Assembly: GCA_012295275.1 (NCBI GenBank)
Contig: CM022667.1
Location: forward strand, 14,557,168-14,621,167
Reading direction: 5' to 3'
Length of the DNA: 64,000 nt
Origin: Chrysomallon squamiferum
Taxonomy: Eukaryota; Mollusca; Gastropoda; Neomphalida; Peltospiridae
The notes below the pieces were generated by a model. The model made no database searches. It had not been told where the DNA came from and saw only the letters and a program-made list of their open reading frames with translations. Every line of letters starts with the position of its first letter. Position 1 is the first letter of the stretch. Made by a program: the position numbers and the translations under genes. Below, piece by piece: positions 1 through 13,161 of the stretch.

Positions 1-217
1 TCGCTATTTATGTTAGCTTAAGACGTTTTCGTTTGTTGTTGGATTTATCGGTTTATGAAAAGACAGAAGATTATTTTCAATACGGTAAACTGTTTTAATA
101 TAACTGCGTTATTTTAATAAATATTTTATTTAATTAAGTCATTACCCTTTGATTCACAAATTGAAATCATTTATGGTTCAAGTATTTGTGTAAAAGATAG
201 CTATACTGATTTTAAAG
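1..217. other. AT-rich single-copy DNA, nothing recognised
   Basis: Short AT-rich stretch without a convincing reading frame, splice pattern or repeat. Confidence 0.5.
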
Positions 218-218
218 A

Positions 219-269
<51 letters not shown>

Positions 270-289
270 AATTAAAATAAATAAATAAA
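218..289. repeat. (AAAT)n microsatellite
   Basis: About 17 tandem AAAT units, with one interruption (attaaa) near 270. Confidence 0.95.
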
Positions 290-450
290 CTACTGAATCA
301 ATCAAATAAAATATTAAAACGTGTTTCTTTAAACATTTTTATTTATCTATTTTTGGAGGACATATTCTAATTTTCTCTCTTTTCAATCCTTCCTTACTTA
401 TATCTTTGTACTTAATTTTTTTCTGATTTCTAAAATATTTGTTATAAATA

Positions 451-536
451 TAAATACATACACACACACATACATATATACATACATACATACTTGAACA
501 CACACGTGCATACATTCATACATACATATACATACA

Positions 537-572
<36 letters not shown>

Positions 573-585
573 TATATACACGCAC
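451..585. repeat. (ATAC)n with (CA)n and (TA)n
   Basis: Imperfect ATAC tetranucleotides flanked by short CA and TA runs. The open frames here (Tyr-Ile-His, Met-Tyr-Val) are repeat translations. Confidence 0.95.
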
Positions 586-623
586 AGTTAGAGAAAGAGA
601 AAGAGAGACAGAAAAATATGATA

Positions 624-626
<3 letters not shown>

Positions 627-715
<89 letters not shown>
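627..715. repeat. (AG)n microsatellite
   Basis: Uninterrupted AG dinucleotides for about 89 bp. It is complementary to the (CT)n array at 1011-1171, about 295 bp downstream. Confidence 0.97.
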
Positions 716-1602
<887 letters not shown>

Positions 1603-2008
1603 TTATCGACCACCAAGGCAACGTTGGAAGAAAATGGGGTGCTAGATAATTGTTAAAACGTAATAGGCTATCAGAAAAGAGAAAATCGCCCGGAGTAAAG
1701 ATACGAAATCGGATTTTGGCAGGATTGTTTTAATAGTCGCTTTGAAGAAAACCATCGATTTCTGCGAGTCCGTGGAATTGTTTATTGTACAACACTGCGG
1801 GGTGCTGACCAATTTTAACGCCGAGGTGGACAATTTAAAACATGTAAATAAAATTTTCCGAATTTGTTGTTGAGTGGAAAAATGGAATTTCGTTTCGCGA
1901 CACGAAGAGTACGAATTTTCGTGCGAATCGTTAAAACAAATGAAGAAATAACAAACGGATCATTCCGTGTGCGGAATTAATGCCCGAGCTGTATTTAATT
2001 TTCTGATT
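1603..2008. other. conserved-looking single-copy block
   Basis: Higher sequence complexity and more CpG than its flanks, with TAAT-type words and no simple repeats. Frames are broken, so it is more likely regulatory or ancient single-copy DNA than coding. Conservation cannot be tested here. Confidence 0.3.
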
Positions 2009-2520
2009 AAAAAAAAAAAAAAAAAAAAATGGAAAAGAAAAAAGAAAAAGAAAATATAACAGAGGATAAGCGAAATACAGGAATGTTTATTTAAGATTTA
2101 GCCCCTACTCTCAAACCGCGTTTGTTTAAATAAGGGTGAAGAATGTTGCATGTAATGAAATTGTGAAGTAATCATCTTTTTTTTTTTTTTTTTTTTTTTT
2201 TAAATCTTTTCAAATAGAAGAAACCACAAATTTGTTTTGATTTGTTATTAAGTTTGAATTATCTCATACACACGCCACGAACAGAAAGAGAAAGAAACAC
2301 AACGTACGTAAACACAAAAGTTATCGAAGACGCGGGCAACTTCGTGTTAATACCTACACATTACAAACAAGCCGGTGTATGCAACGACGACACTGAATGC
2401 GTACTGAGATAAAAGACAGGAAAGCGACAGAGAAAAAGAGTTCGATAAACCTGAAAGTTAGAAAGTGACAAAAGAAAGAAGAGATAGAAAGAGAAAGAAA
2501 GAGAAAAATTGTCTGTTTCT
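2009..2520. other. AT-rich spacer with poly-A, poly-T and purine-rich tract
   Basis: Poly-A at 2009-2029, poly-T at 2177-2201 and an A/G-rich tract at about 2460-2510. No gene signal. Confidence 0.6.
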
Positions 2521-3349
<829 letters not shown>

Positions 3350-3370
3350 ATTGTATATGTATAATATGTA

Positions 3371-3429
3371 AGTATGGATGGATGGATGGAGATGTATATA
3401 ATGCATTTATTATGTATATATTATTATAT

Positions 3430-3482
<53 letters not shown>

Positions 3483-3595
3483 CATGCATATACATACATA
3501 CATATACATACATACATACATACATATACATACATATATATATATATAAATGTATGCATGTAAATGTATGCACACATATAGATATGTTTCTATAT
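3371..3595. repeat. (GGAT)n, (TA)n and (ATAC)n compound array
   Basis: A short GGAT run (3373-3391), a TA tract (about 3438-3476) and interrupted ATAC units to about 3545. Confidence 0.95.
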
Positions 3596-3980
3596 GTATA
3601 ATGTGTATATGTTAGTTATTACTGTTTGCTAATGTATCTAAATCCATTTTATTTTGCATGAAATAAAAAAATTCTGAATGCATGTTAATGTATTTTATCA
3701 CCAACATTTCATATGATGCCATATTGTTCAAGGTGTATGAAAGGTCATACGTCTATACTACGTTTTATCTGATGGTTTGTGACGCTAGAAAAAACCCAAA
3801 AGGCATCCATATATGTATATGCAGAACGAAGTTATGGAAAGTGGGTAAGCATGAGCACTTTTTGGTTCATGCATGTGTCACTGAGTTGCACATGTAGTGA
3901 TGCCACAAACAGTTTTGCAAATGGATTATTTAATTTATGCTTTTAGTTTAAAAGCTGTAAAAAAACCCAACGTTAAAAGT
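3596..3980. other. AT-rich spacer
   Basis: Holds a 71-codon open frame (3682-3897, +) with no recognisable domain and no acceptor upstream. A GTAAGC at about 3844 could be a donor. I do not call a gene. Confidence 0.4.
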
Positions 3981-4257
3981 CGGTTTGAAAAAAATAAATA
4001 AAAAAAAAAAAAGAATGAGAAAGAAACAACAACGACAACAAAAAACTAGAACATAACAGTAAACACAGAACTGTAACCTCTACAAAAAAAAAAAAAGACA
4101 AGATAATAATAATTATAAAAATAAATAAAAACATAAAATAAAAAATATAATAAAATAAAAAAGTAAAAATAATTTAAAATGATAATAATAACAGCAACAA
4201 CAACAACAATAACAATAACAATAATAATAATAATAATAATAATAAAATTTATTTGAT
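3981..4257. repeat. A-rich and (AAC)n/(AAT)n low-complexity DNA
   Basis: Poly-A runs, then AAC and AAT triplets (about 4180-4245). Confidence 0.85.
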
Positions 4258-4412
4258 CCTACTACTAGTCCTGCTGCTACTACTACTACTACAACCATTA
4301 CTGCAACCAAACCACCACTATCATTACCATACCACCACCACTACTATTGTTATTATTACTACTACTACCACTACTACTACTATCACCACTACTATTATTA
4401 CTACTAATAATT
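4258..4412. repeat. interrupted (ACT)n triplet array
   Basis: ACT/ACC/ATT triplets in one phase, the first of about ten ACT-type arrays in the window. Confidence 0.9.
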
Positions 4413-4484
4413 AAAAACTTCCAACATACGCACCAGATAAAAAAATTTCTTATCACATGCAACATCTCCGTATTCTTCCTAATC

Positions 4485-4550
4485 CGCTTCTGTGATTCGA
4501 ACCCAACTTCATGCCAGACCCTGAACCCTTTCCAGTACTTTAAACGTTCG
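4485..4550 (-). mobile_element. possible tRNA-derived SINE relic
   Basis: On the minus strand 4504-4494 reads GGGTTCGAATC, close to the RNA polymerase III B box GGTTCGANTCC. It is preceded by tRNA anticodon-arm-like sequence, but no clean A box remains. Alternative: chance B-box match. Confidence 0.35.
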
Positions 4551-4931
4551 AGAATGGCGTGCTACGGTACCCGCGTTAGAACCGGGTTTTACTCTGTTAA
4601 GTGACTACGTGTCTAACGAAAGTCCGACAGTGCACTTTTACTGCTTGTTTCGTTATTTCACGTTGTCGTCTAACCTAATTGTGTGTGATGTAAGTCAGTG
4701 AACGGAGGCGACTAACACTGTTATTGTCATATGAAATCGGACTTGTATTAACGAGGCGGATGATGAATATATTCATTACATTGATGTAGAAAGAATTAAG
4801 TCTGATCAGTTGATGAAACACTTGTTTTTACATTACTGCTGGCTAAAGGTTCGTTCATACTAGAAATCTGTAGTGCTGTACTGGTTAGCGTGTTTTGAAA
4901 GAAAGAAGAATTCTCTGTTAGCAACTGTAAA
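4551..4931. other. single-copy spacer, CpG-richer start
   Basis: 4550-4700 contains several CpG-rich words, for example around 4565-4585. The rest is unremarkable. No exon structure is evident. Confidence 0.35.
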
Positions 4932-6080
<1,149 letters not shown>

Positions 6081-6300
6081 TATAATTTCCTATAGTCAGC
6101 GTCATCATACCACAGACATCTAACGCACCACCATCACTATCATCATCATCATATCATCACCGTCATCATCACAATTATCACCAACCACAAAAAAAAAAAA
6201 GAATCATCATCTTAATCATAACCATAATGATCACCAACATCATTAACATCATGATCATAAGGACGATATCGAATCTTCATCGTCTCTTACTTCAACTTCA
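6081..6300. repeat. degenerate (ATC)n triplets
   Basis: Interrupted ATC/ACC triplets with a short poly-A at 6189. Confidence 0.75.
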
Positions 6301-6360
6301 CAAAGTTAAAATATATTTTACTGCAAAAAACCCCCAAAAATAACAACAATATTTCACCCA

Positions 6361-6657
6361 GCAAGAGCTTACGTTCACTGCACGTTCTCTTTCGACACCA
6401 TTACAAACTGTGTTGAACAAATGGTGCCTGCTTTCGGAGCTCGTTCAAAACTGCAGACTGAACCAGCCTTCCACTGAAGAAGCGGTGACGGACGGCGATG
6501 GTGAATGTGTTCTCTGGCAGTGTCAGCTCTGCAGATCGGCTGTCGCTGAGTGTTTCCTGCGTCACTCAGCAGCCGGAGAAGAGAAGAAGATACGTCTCAG
6601 GCTCTGTACAGAAAGAGATACTGTTGAACGAAGAACTGTGCTGTTTTGTATGTAAGT
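6361..6657 (+). other. candidate 5' exon or CpG-rich promoter block
   Basis: Composition rises sharply in G, C and CpG relative to its flanks. An 81-codon frame starts at ATG 6410. It runs to a GTAAGT (6652-6657) that matches a strong splice donor, after which the sequence turns purine-rich and low-complexity. The encoded residues are Cys- and Glu-rich but match no family I know. It may be a non-coding first exon, a lineage-specific coding exon or simply a CpG-rich block. Confidence 0.3.
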
Positions 6658-6689
6658 GTAATTGGAGAAAAGACTGAAGAAGGAGGGTT

Positions 6690-6813
6690 GGAATGATGAG
6701 ATGGGTATGGAAGAAAGGTGTGGAGGGAGAAAGAGAATGTGAAAGAGAGAAAAGAGGAAAGAGAAACGAAGAGAGTCAGGGAGGTTGGGATAGAGAGAAA
6801 AAGAGAAAGAAAA

Positions 6814-6863
<50 letters not shown>

Positions 6864-6902
6864 AAGGAAGATAAAGGAATAGATTATAGAGAGAGAGAAT
6901 AA
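6690..6902. repeat. purine-rich tract with (AG)n core
   Basis: Degenerate GA-rich DNA with pure AG at 6821-6859. Confidence 0.9.
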
Positions 6903-7159
6903 GCAGAAATAATTAAATAAAAGCTAAGATAACGAAATAAAAATAGGAAAAAAGTAAAAAACCAGAAAACAAAAAGAGAGAGACAAAATAAAACAGGAGG
7001 AGTGGATATTTCAGATAATCACTAATTAACAAAATTTTTATTTATTATATAAAGTAAAATTAAATTTAAAAAATAATGATACATTAAAATAAAATAGTAA
7101 GAAAGTAAAATAAATAATAAATAAAGAAAGAAGGAAAAAAAGAAATGGAATTTAACACC

Positions 7160-7225
7160 AAACATCGACGACGGAGACTCGATCCCACATCCTGGTGGTT
7201 AAACAAACACAAGTTAGTTTTTAAT
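7160..7225 (-). mobile_element. possible tRNA-derived SINE relic
   Basis: The minus strand reads GGATCGAGTCT, a 9/11 match to the B-box consensus. It is preceded by a CACCAGGATGTG stretch like a tRNA variable-arm/T-arm. The A box is not clear. Confidence 0.35.
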
Positions 7226-8037
7226 TTATTAAATAACGACCTGTTTCCTGTTCTCTTTACAGCTGTCATCCATAATTAGTTTGACATTCGTTTGCGCATG
7301 TCGCAAAAAAACAAAGCTTCCGGAGTTCTGAAAAGCTAAGTGTAGAGACATTTTCACACCATTGTCGTTGAACCTTTGTTTGAATTTCAAAATTGCCTTT
7401 GGCACGTACCAATAAAGATGGAAAAGAAGATAGATACGAAAAAAAAATTCCGCTACATCCGTTTTATTAAGTAAAAGAAATAAAGAATGAAAACATGGAA
7501 GCAAAATAAAAATGATTTTTATAATTTTTTTATCATTTATTTTTTTAGATTTTCCTATTTACTCGATGTTTTCTTTCTTTATCGACAATTTTTATTTCTT
7601 CTTGATCGAAATGAAGTTCGATCTAGGAAATTAACACACTTTTAAAACCAGTGTAGAAAGTAAACACTGATGTAAATTGATTCTAAACAAATGAACAACA
7701 TCATCAACAACAACAAAAAAAAAAAGAAAAAAAAAAAAAAAAAAAAGAAAAAGGAAAACAACTAAAAAGCAACAAATAAAAACAGAAGACAAAATAAAAA
7801 CAAAAACAATACATAAATGCGTCAGATACAATACAATACAAGGAAAAAGAAAAAAATAATAAAAAAAATAATAATAAAATAAATACTCAGACCATTTAAT
7901 TTTTTTTTTTAATTACTATGCCTGAAGGAGAGATATCGGATATTTTCAATTGAGTTCAGAACACATAACTAAACAAAAAAAAAAAAAATAAAAATAAAAA
8001 ATTCAAATTTTGAATCATGTTTACTCAAAGCTGATCT
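7226..8037. other. AT-rich spacer with poly-A tracts
   Basis: Poly-A/A-rich runs near 7717-7750, 7850-7880 and 7974-7995. No gene, exon or longer repeat recognised. Confidence 0.6.
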
Positions 8038-8092
8038 GCGTGTTGCTTTGTGGTTAGTTTCGAATGGGTGGTTACTGCAAACTTCAATCCAA
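8038..8092 (+). mobile_element. possible tRNA-like SINE relic (weak)
   Basis: TTGCTTTGTGG resembles an A box. About 35-40 bp later CTTCAATCC resembles a CpG-decayed B box. Both are imperfect. Confidence 0.22.
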
Positions 8093-8575
8093 CGCTAAAA
8101 AAAATATGTCCTGAATTTATTTGATCTGTTGTTACTTTAATCTTACGCTAAAAAAATATGAATGAATCTCGTCTTCGTTCGTTCGATGTAACAACAGATT
8201 AAAATAATAATAATAAAGAATAATAATAAAAAGGTTAACCAACAGTTTGAGGAATTGAATTGTAAAATTAGGGAATAAGAAAAAATAATTAAAAAATATG
8301 TAAATAAGTAAGTGAAAAATAAGTAAGCAGAAAAACAGAAAGAAGAAATAAACAAATAAACAAATAAATAAATAAATAAATAAATACTATTACTACTGCT
8401 ACTGTTACTATATTTACTACTACCACTACTATCACCATATCAATACTACTACTATTGCTGCTACTATTACTACTACTGCTACGGCTGATACTACCACTAC
8501 TACTACTAATATTACCATAACTACCACTGCTACTACTACTACTACTACTACTACTACTGCTACTAATACTACATT
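8093..8575. repeat. AT-rich DNA, (AAAT)n and (ACT)n array
   Basis: A near-identical 16-bp word (ACGCTA, A-run, TATG) occurs at about 8092 and 8144. (AAAT)n lies at 8346-8384 and interrupted ACT triplets at 8386-8575. Confidence 0.8.
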
Positions 8576-9040
8576 ACCTATGATAACATTCTGCATCGGG
8601 AATTGATTTACAGCTGATGCAGTTTACCTTGTATTGTGACACGTTTTCTTAAACTGCTTAATGGAGCGTAAAACGTCTTCGGTGTTTACGTGTAACAGCC
8701 GATGTGACCCACGTCTCAGGATCAACAACTTCGTCGACGTTGTCGGACGAATGACCCACAAATGGCGCGCAAATCAAACATCGTCATTTGGTTCAGTCTT
8801 GTAAGAAACTACGACGGCGTGTAGTTTTTGTATCGAATTTTTATTCTCGCGTCATTTAACGAAATCGACGCGAAATGACATTGACCAAAGTTCATGCCAG
8901 TTTAATGCTTATTTTTTCAATTCTTTTAAGTGTATCTTATAGAATTTCTTTCCACTTAAGCCGAATTTGAAAAGATGTGGATAATGTGTTTCTGAAACCA
9001 ACCCTCCCATCGTTAGCTGTGTATATATTTATTAGTAGAG
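8576..9040. other. CpG-rich conserved-looking single-copy block
   Basis: High-complexity, CpG-dense sequence (for example around 8700-8780 and 8805-8875) between two ACT arrays. No sustained frame is present. A conserved regulatory element or ancient single-copy DNA is likelier than an exon. Confidence 0.35.
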
Positions 9041-9450
9041 TGTGTTCGTGGGTGTGTGTGCGTGTGTGTGTGTGTCTGTACGTACGTATGTGTGTAGCAT
9101 ACACTTGTCTGTCTGTGTTTCAGCTGCTATTTTTACTTCTAAGTTATCACTGCTATAGAAAGTTACTACTGCTCCAGCGTCTACTACATACACTGCCACC
9201 AATATCACCGCCACTGTCACTGTTATAAACACCTCCATTACACAACAACAACTGCTACTGCAACAACTAATATTAATTATTATTATTACAACATGCACAA
9301 CTATTACGGCTGCTGCTACTACTACTACTACTACTACTACTAGTACTACTATTTCTATTATTATTATTAAATTACCACTATAGCTGCTACTACTACTACT
9401 ACTAGTACTACTACTACTACTACTACTACTGCAACTACTAAACAGCTACT
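9041..9450. repeat. (TG)n then interrupted (ACT)n array
   Basis: TG-rich at 9050-9095, with ACT-type triplets from about 9160 to 9440. Confidence 0.9.
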
Positions 9451-9581
9451 ACGATGGATACTTAAGCATTAAACATACATCCAAACTAAAAAACAAAAAT
9501 ATAATAAATAAAAAAAAATAAGCAAAATCATCGAATTAATGGAATGTTAGACAAATGAAGTTTCGAATCAGAGAATAGCGT

Positions 9582-9595
9582 GTTTCCATGGCAAC
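9582..9595 (-). promoter_or_regulatory. canonical RFX-type X-box
   Basis: The minus strand reads GTTGCCATGGAAAC, fitting the RFX X-box layout GTNRCC-(spacer)-RGNAAC with an AT spacer. It sits in a short conserved-looking block (about 9545-9655) with little low-complexity sequence. RFX factors regulate ciliary and other genes in animals; function here is inferred. Confidence 0.5.
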
Positions 9596-9660
9596 ACGTC
9601 CAAATGTGTTCATGCAGCCATAATCAACCATGATGGGGTGATGGAAATATTGTCCCATGA

Positions 9661-9814
9661 GAAAACTTTATTTTTTTACATTATTTTTTTTTATTTTCAT
9701 TTTTTTTTTTTACCATGACGAATTCAATCCATCTGAAAAGATATTTATCTTCAATATCTTTAGAAGACTGAATAATTATTCATGATTATTATTGTTATCG
9801 TCGCCTTCATCATT

Positions 9815-9850
<36 letters not shown>

Positions 9851-10068
9851 TTCATCAGAAATATAATAATAATCAGTATAATCGGTGCCTTATCATCATC
9901 ATGGTTCTCAACAGTTTCTGTCAAAATAATGATCAGTGTCACAAAAATTAAATGTGGATGTTGACATCAAAGTGAAAAAAAGTTGTTTATCTTCGTAAAA
10001 GTTCAAAATCTGAAAAACAAATATCTGTAGTTGTAAATTATGAGACAAAGCAAACAGACATTATAATA
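9661..10068. other. AT-rich spacer with (ATC)n
   Basis: T-rich runs at 9667-9710 and pure ATC triplets at about 9809-9855. Nothing else recognised. Confidence 0.6.
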
Positions 10069-10243
10069 TTGATGATGATAATGATGATGACAACGATGAT
10101 GACAACGATGATGATGATTATAGTAATAATAGTAATAATAATAATAATGATAATGATGATGATGATAATAATGATGATGCGTATAATAATAATGGTAACG
10201 ATGATGATGACGCTTATAATAATGATGATAAAAATAATAATGA

Positions 10244-10281
<38 letters not shown>

Positions 10282-10336
10282 ATAATAATAATAATAATGA
10301 TAATGCCAATAATTATGATGATTTTAATAATGTAAA
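10069..10336. repeat. mixed (GAT)n/(AAT)n/(ACT)n triplet array
   Basis: Long run of GAT and AAT triplets, then (ACT)n at 10243-10281. Confidence 0.95.
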
Positions 10337-10427
10337 TAACAGCGACATCGTCATCATAGTAATAAAAATAACAGCGACACCGTCATCATAGCAATAAAAA
10401 TAATAGCGACACCGTCATCACCATCAA
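10337..10427 (+). repeat. 32-bp minisatellite, about 2.8 copies
   Basis: Units start at 10337, 10369 and 10401, each beginning TAACAGCGACAC or a one-to-two-base variant. The exact 32-bp period and shared non-microsatellite core make this a true tandem duplication. Confidence 0.9.
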
Positions 10428-10682
10428 GGTTATGAACAATAACAATTTGACTCTTTACACCAGTCACTTAAATAAGAGTTTTAAAACAGTGATAATAAAA
10501 TCTATCCACTGAGAAAGTCTTTTTTTATTTTATTTTTTTTTTTTTTCATTTTCTGGCCTCTTTTCATAACCATGCAAAAAAAAAAAACCTTAAAGAAATT
10601 ACTGACTCTGTTTAAAAGAGACTAAAAATAATAACAAAAAAAAAAAACAGAATGAAAATTTATAATACTCTCTACAGAATTA
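10428..10682. other. AT-rich spacer with T and A tracts
   Basis: Poly-T near 10520-10550 and A-runs at 10577 and 10637. Nothing else seen. Confidence 0.5.
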
Positions 10683-10931
10683 ATGCTACTGTCAGTCTTT
10701 CTATTATGTTCGGCACCTACCACGGTGTTTAATGGATGTCGTGTCAAAGAAGTCATATTGCCACTAGCGAGGCGTGTCAAAATCCATCACGAAACACGTA
10801 CAATAAAACGGAATTATTACTACAGCAGTACAGCGAGGCTTAATTGGGTCGTTTCGTTTCGAAGCTGTGTATATATGTATTTTGTAAAAAAAAATGATAG
10901 AAATAGTCGCGCAGTGCTTCAGCTTAATTGA
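10683..10931 (+). other. single-copy block with an 82-codon open frame
   Basis: The frame starts with a hydrophobic Leu-rich stretch but has no family match I recognise. The block is CpG-bearing and of high complexity, so conserved non-coding DNA is equally possible. No bounding splice sites are convincing. Confidence 0.2.
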
Positions 10932-11548
10932 AATATGTCGTAGATCTTTTGACTGTAAAATGTTTGTTTTTGTGGTTTTTTTTCTTCTGAAAGTGTGGGT
11001 TTAGTGTTATTTGTATTTTTACCACTTACGACTCTACGAATGTATGTATGTACAGTTTCCGAAAAAAAAGAACTTGAAAACCGGTCTTTGAAATCTTAGT
11101 CCTTTGGCCTATATAATTAAAGGTTTGGATTAGTAATGAATGTCTGTATGTGTTATTTGTATGTTTTGTATGCCATGCTGTATGACTGTGTAAACACATA
11201 CATTCAAACACACACCGACCGTTTTAAAGATTATTTTGAAAAGATACATCTAGTCACATCCATAACGATTTCATACACACATATATTATATTAAAAAATA
11301 AAAGCTATACAATATATAAGCACATATATTACAGTTCCTGTGTATATATTAATATCACAAACAATTTGAGAAAAAGGCAGTAGGCTGTTTTCTCGATTTT
11401 TCCACTGTGACTGACGATGAATAAATTCTTTTCATATCCAACTCTTGAACAGCTGTTCATGAGAAAAGCATTTACACAGATTCGTTATATTTGTTTACGA
11501 CATAAATATAATATCTATATTCTGATTCCAGTTAATTCTTATTCAAAG

Positions 11549-11582
<34 letters not shown>

Positions 11583-11686
11583 TACTGTTTTTCGTATTGT
11601 CTTAATTACACTTTTCTTCCCAACGAAATGATTACCTGTTTGGTCGAAAATAGATTATTCAGCCTTATTCTTTACATTACCTTATT
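10932..11686. other. AT-rich spacer
   Basis: Contains ACTTACGACT at 11024-11033, a word found again at 32031 and 53942, and a poly-A tract at 11549-11578. No gene recognised. Confidence 0.5.
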
Positions 11687-11896
11687 ATGACGTCATGTAA
11701 CCATAGACGTTACGTTATTAAATTCACAAGCGTCTTCTGGAAACTAATTAACCAAAGTCATAAAATGGCCGCATTCGAGGTGATGGATACCTCTGACATG
11801 GTGGCCATCGTCGATATTATATTGCAAAATCATCCAGCAATGTCATATTCACCGCGGTTTAAAACTCTTTTGTCAGTGTTTTTACGAACACAGTGA
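11687..11896 (+). other. candidate small coding relic with CRE and YY1-like site
   Basis: A perfect CRE palindrome TGACGTCA lies at 11688-11695. At about 11765 AAAATGGCCGC is both a YY1-type site (reverse GCCGCCAT) and a good start context (A at -3, G at +4). From that ATG a 43-codon frame runs to 11896 with a globular-looking Met/Asp/Ile/Val composition. I recognise no family. It could be a promoter-proximal first exon, a decayed gene fragment or chance. Confidence 0.25.
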
Positions 11897-12513
11897 TGAT
11901 TCTACTGAACTACAAAATTTTCTTTTTGTTTATTTTGCATTTGTTTAAAACCGAAAGAAGAATAAAAAAAAAAAACATAAGAAAAGAAAAGAAAATAAAT
12001 AAAAGAAACTGAAAAGAAATTGAACATTATCTTTCAAATCTATTAATCTAAGCTGCTTTCAATCCGCACTATATCTATCATAACGATCTAATACGACGTC
12101 ACAACCGACATTGCAGTACACATTAATTGCGTCACTAACACCTTTCATTCACTTACTTCCTGCCATCTTCATTTAGTTCACATGCACACTTCATTTACTT
12201 CGAAAATAACTGAAATCCTTTATAAACAAAAATAACCTGCATTGATTAACATTAAAAAAAAAAAAAACGATAAACCTTTAACATATATATATTTTTTTTA
12301 TATGCACAGCTACAATAGTTACAACAACTATTACATTGTTAGCAATATACGTGCCACGAAGATGACGTCACTGAGTAGATTATATCAGAATAGAACGTCG
12401 CCGACTCGCTATCATGGTGGATTATTCTGATGCTAAATATAATGTTTTAGATCTGTAACGAAGCGGCTTCTCTGTTTGTCTGACATTTAAGTTTTATATA
12501 TTTAGAAAGACGA
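11897..12513. other. AT-rich spacer with a second CRE
   Basis: Poly-A-rich near 11965-11990. TGACGTCA occurs at 12363-12370 and ACGACGTCAC at about 12093. No exon structure. Confidence 0.5.
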
Positions 12514-12554
12514 TACACAGTCTCGTTTAATCCGGGATTTAACGAGATTGTGTA
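12514..12554. repeat. 41-bp near-perfect palindrome
   Basis: Arms 12514-12533 and 12535-12554 are 18/20 complementary around a single G at 12534. One of the two mispairs is a G-T. It does not consist of simple repeats. Confidence 0.9.
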
Positions 12555-12654
12555 ATAAGAAGATAATCCATTTTGAATGGGAATTATTTTTGAACTGAAT
12601 TAATGTTAAGCGAGGCGAGAAAAGAAAAATGGTTGCTGATATGAGCATAAGGAA

Positions 12655-12808
12655 AAAACCTGATGACAATAACAAAAACTAATAATAATACAATATTAAC
12701 AATAATAACAGAAGTGGTAGTAGAAGTAGTAGTAGTAGTAGCAATAGTAGCAGCAGTAGTAATAATAATTATTTTTTAATTACTATAATTATTAGTGGTT
12801 TTTAGTTT

Positions 12809-12870
<62 letters not shown>

Positions 12871-12899
12871 TGTTGTTGTTGTTGTTGTTGTTATGGTGG
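12655..12899. repeat. (AGT)n, (AAT)n-(ATT)n and (GTT)n array
   Basis: AGT triplets at about 12712-12770, then an AAT run (12811-12856) that turns directly into ATT and then GTT (to 12892). The AAT/ATT junction is self-complementary. Confidence 0.95.
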
Positions 12900-12959
12900 T
12901 TGTGGTTTTTATTATACCACAAAGTAAAATAAATAGAAAATAATATTCAGCTGAACTTT

Positions 12960-13161
12960 AAATAAACCAACAACGACATAAACATTTTAATAAATTAAAT
13001 CTCATCAAATCAAATCGAATATTCAAAATAAAGACAATCATTTCGAAAGAATAAATATCCATAAATAACTTCTGAAGAAGAAGAAAAAAAAATAAATTAC
13101 ACAGCTTCACTTCTAAAAAAAGGTCAAGGAAATTTAAATGAATCAGCAAACCCCAAATCGA
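12960..13161 (+). repeat. dispersed repeat, copy 1
   Basis: Aligns end to end with 28951-29150. Shared blocks include AATAAACCAACAACGA, ATAAATATCCATAAAT and AAATTTAAATRAATCA, with scattered substitutions and small indels. Both copies follow AGT/AAT triplet arrays and an A-rich lead-in. Probably a non-autonomous element or an old duplication; family unknown. Confidence 0.8.

Noticed and set aside
3682-3897. 71-codon frame with a GTAAGC near its end as an exon
   Set aside because: No acceptor or promoter precedes it and the residues show no family features.
10683-10931. Secreted peptide gene (hydrophobic N-terminus)
   Set aside because: Only the first residues resemble a signal peptide. The rest lacks cysteine pattern, cleavage motifs or a bounded exon.
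12514-12554. microRNA hairpin
   Set aside because: The centre is a single base, so there is no terminal loop of a precursor; the stem is also too short.
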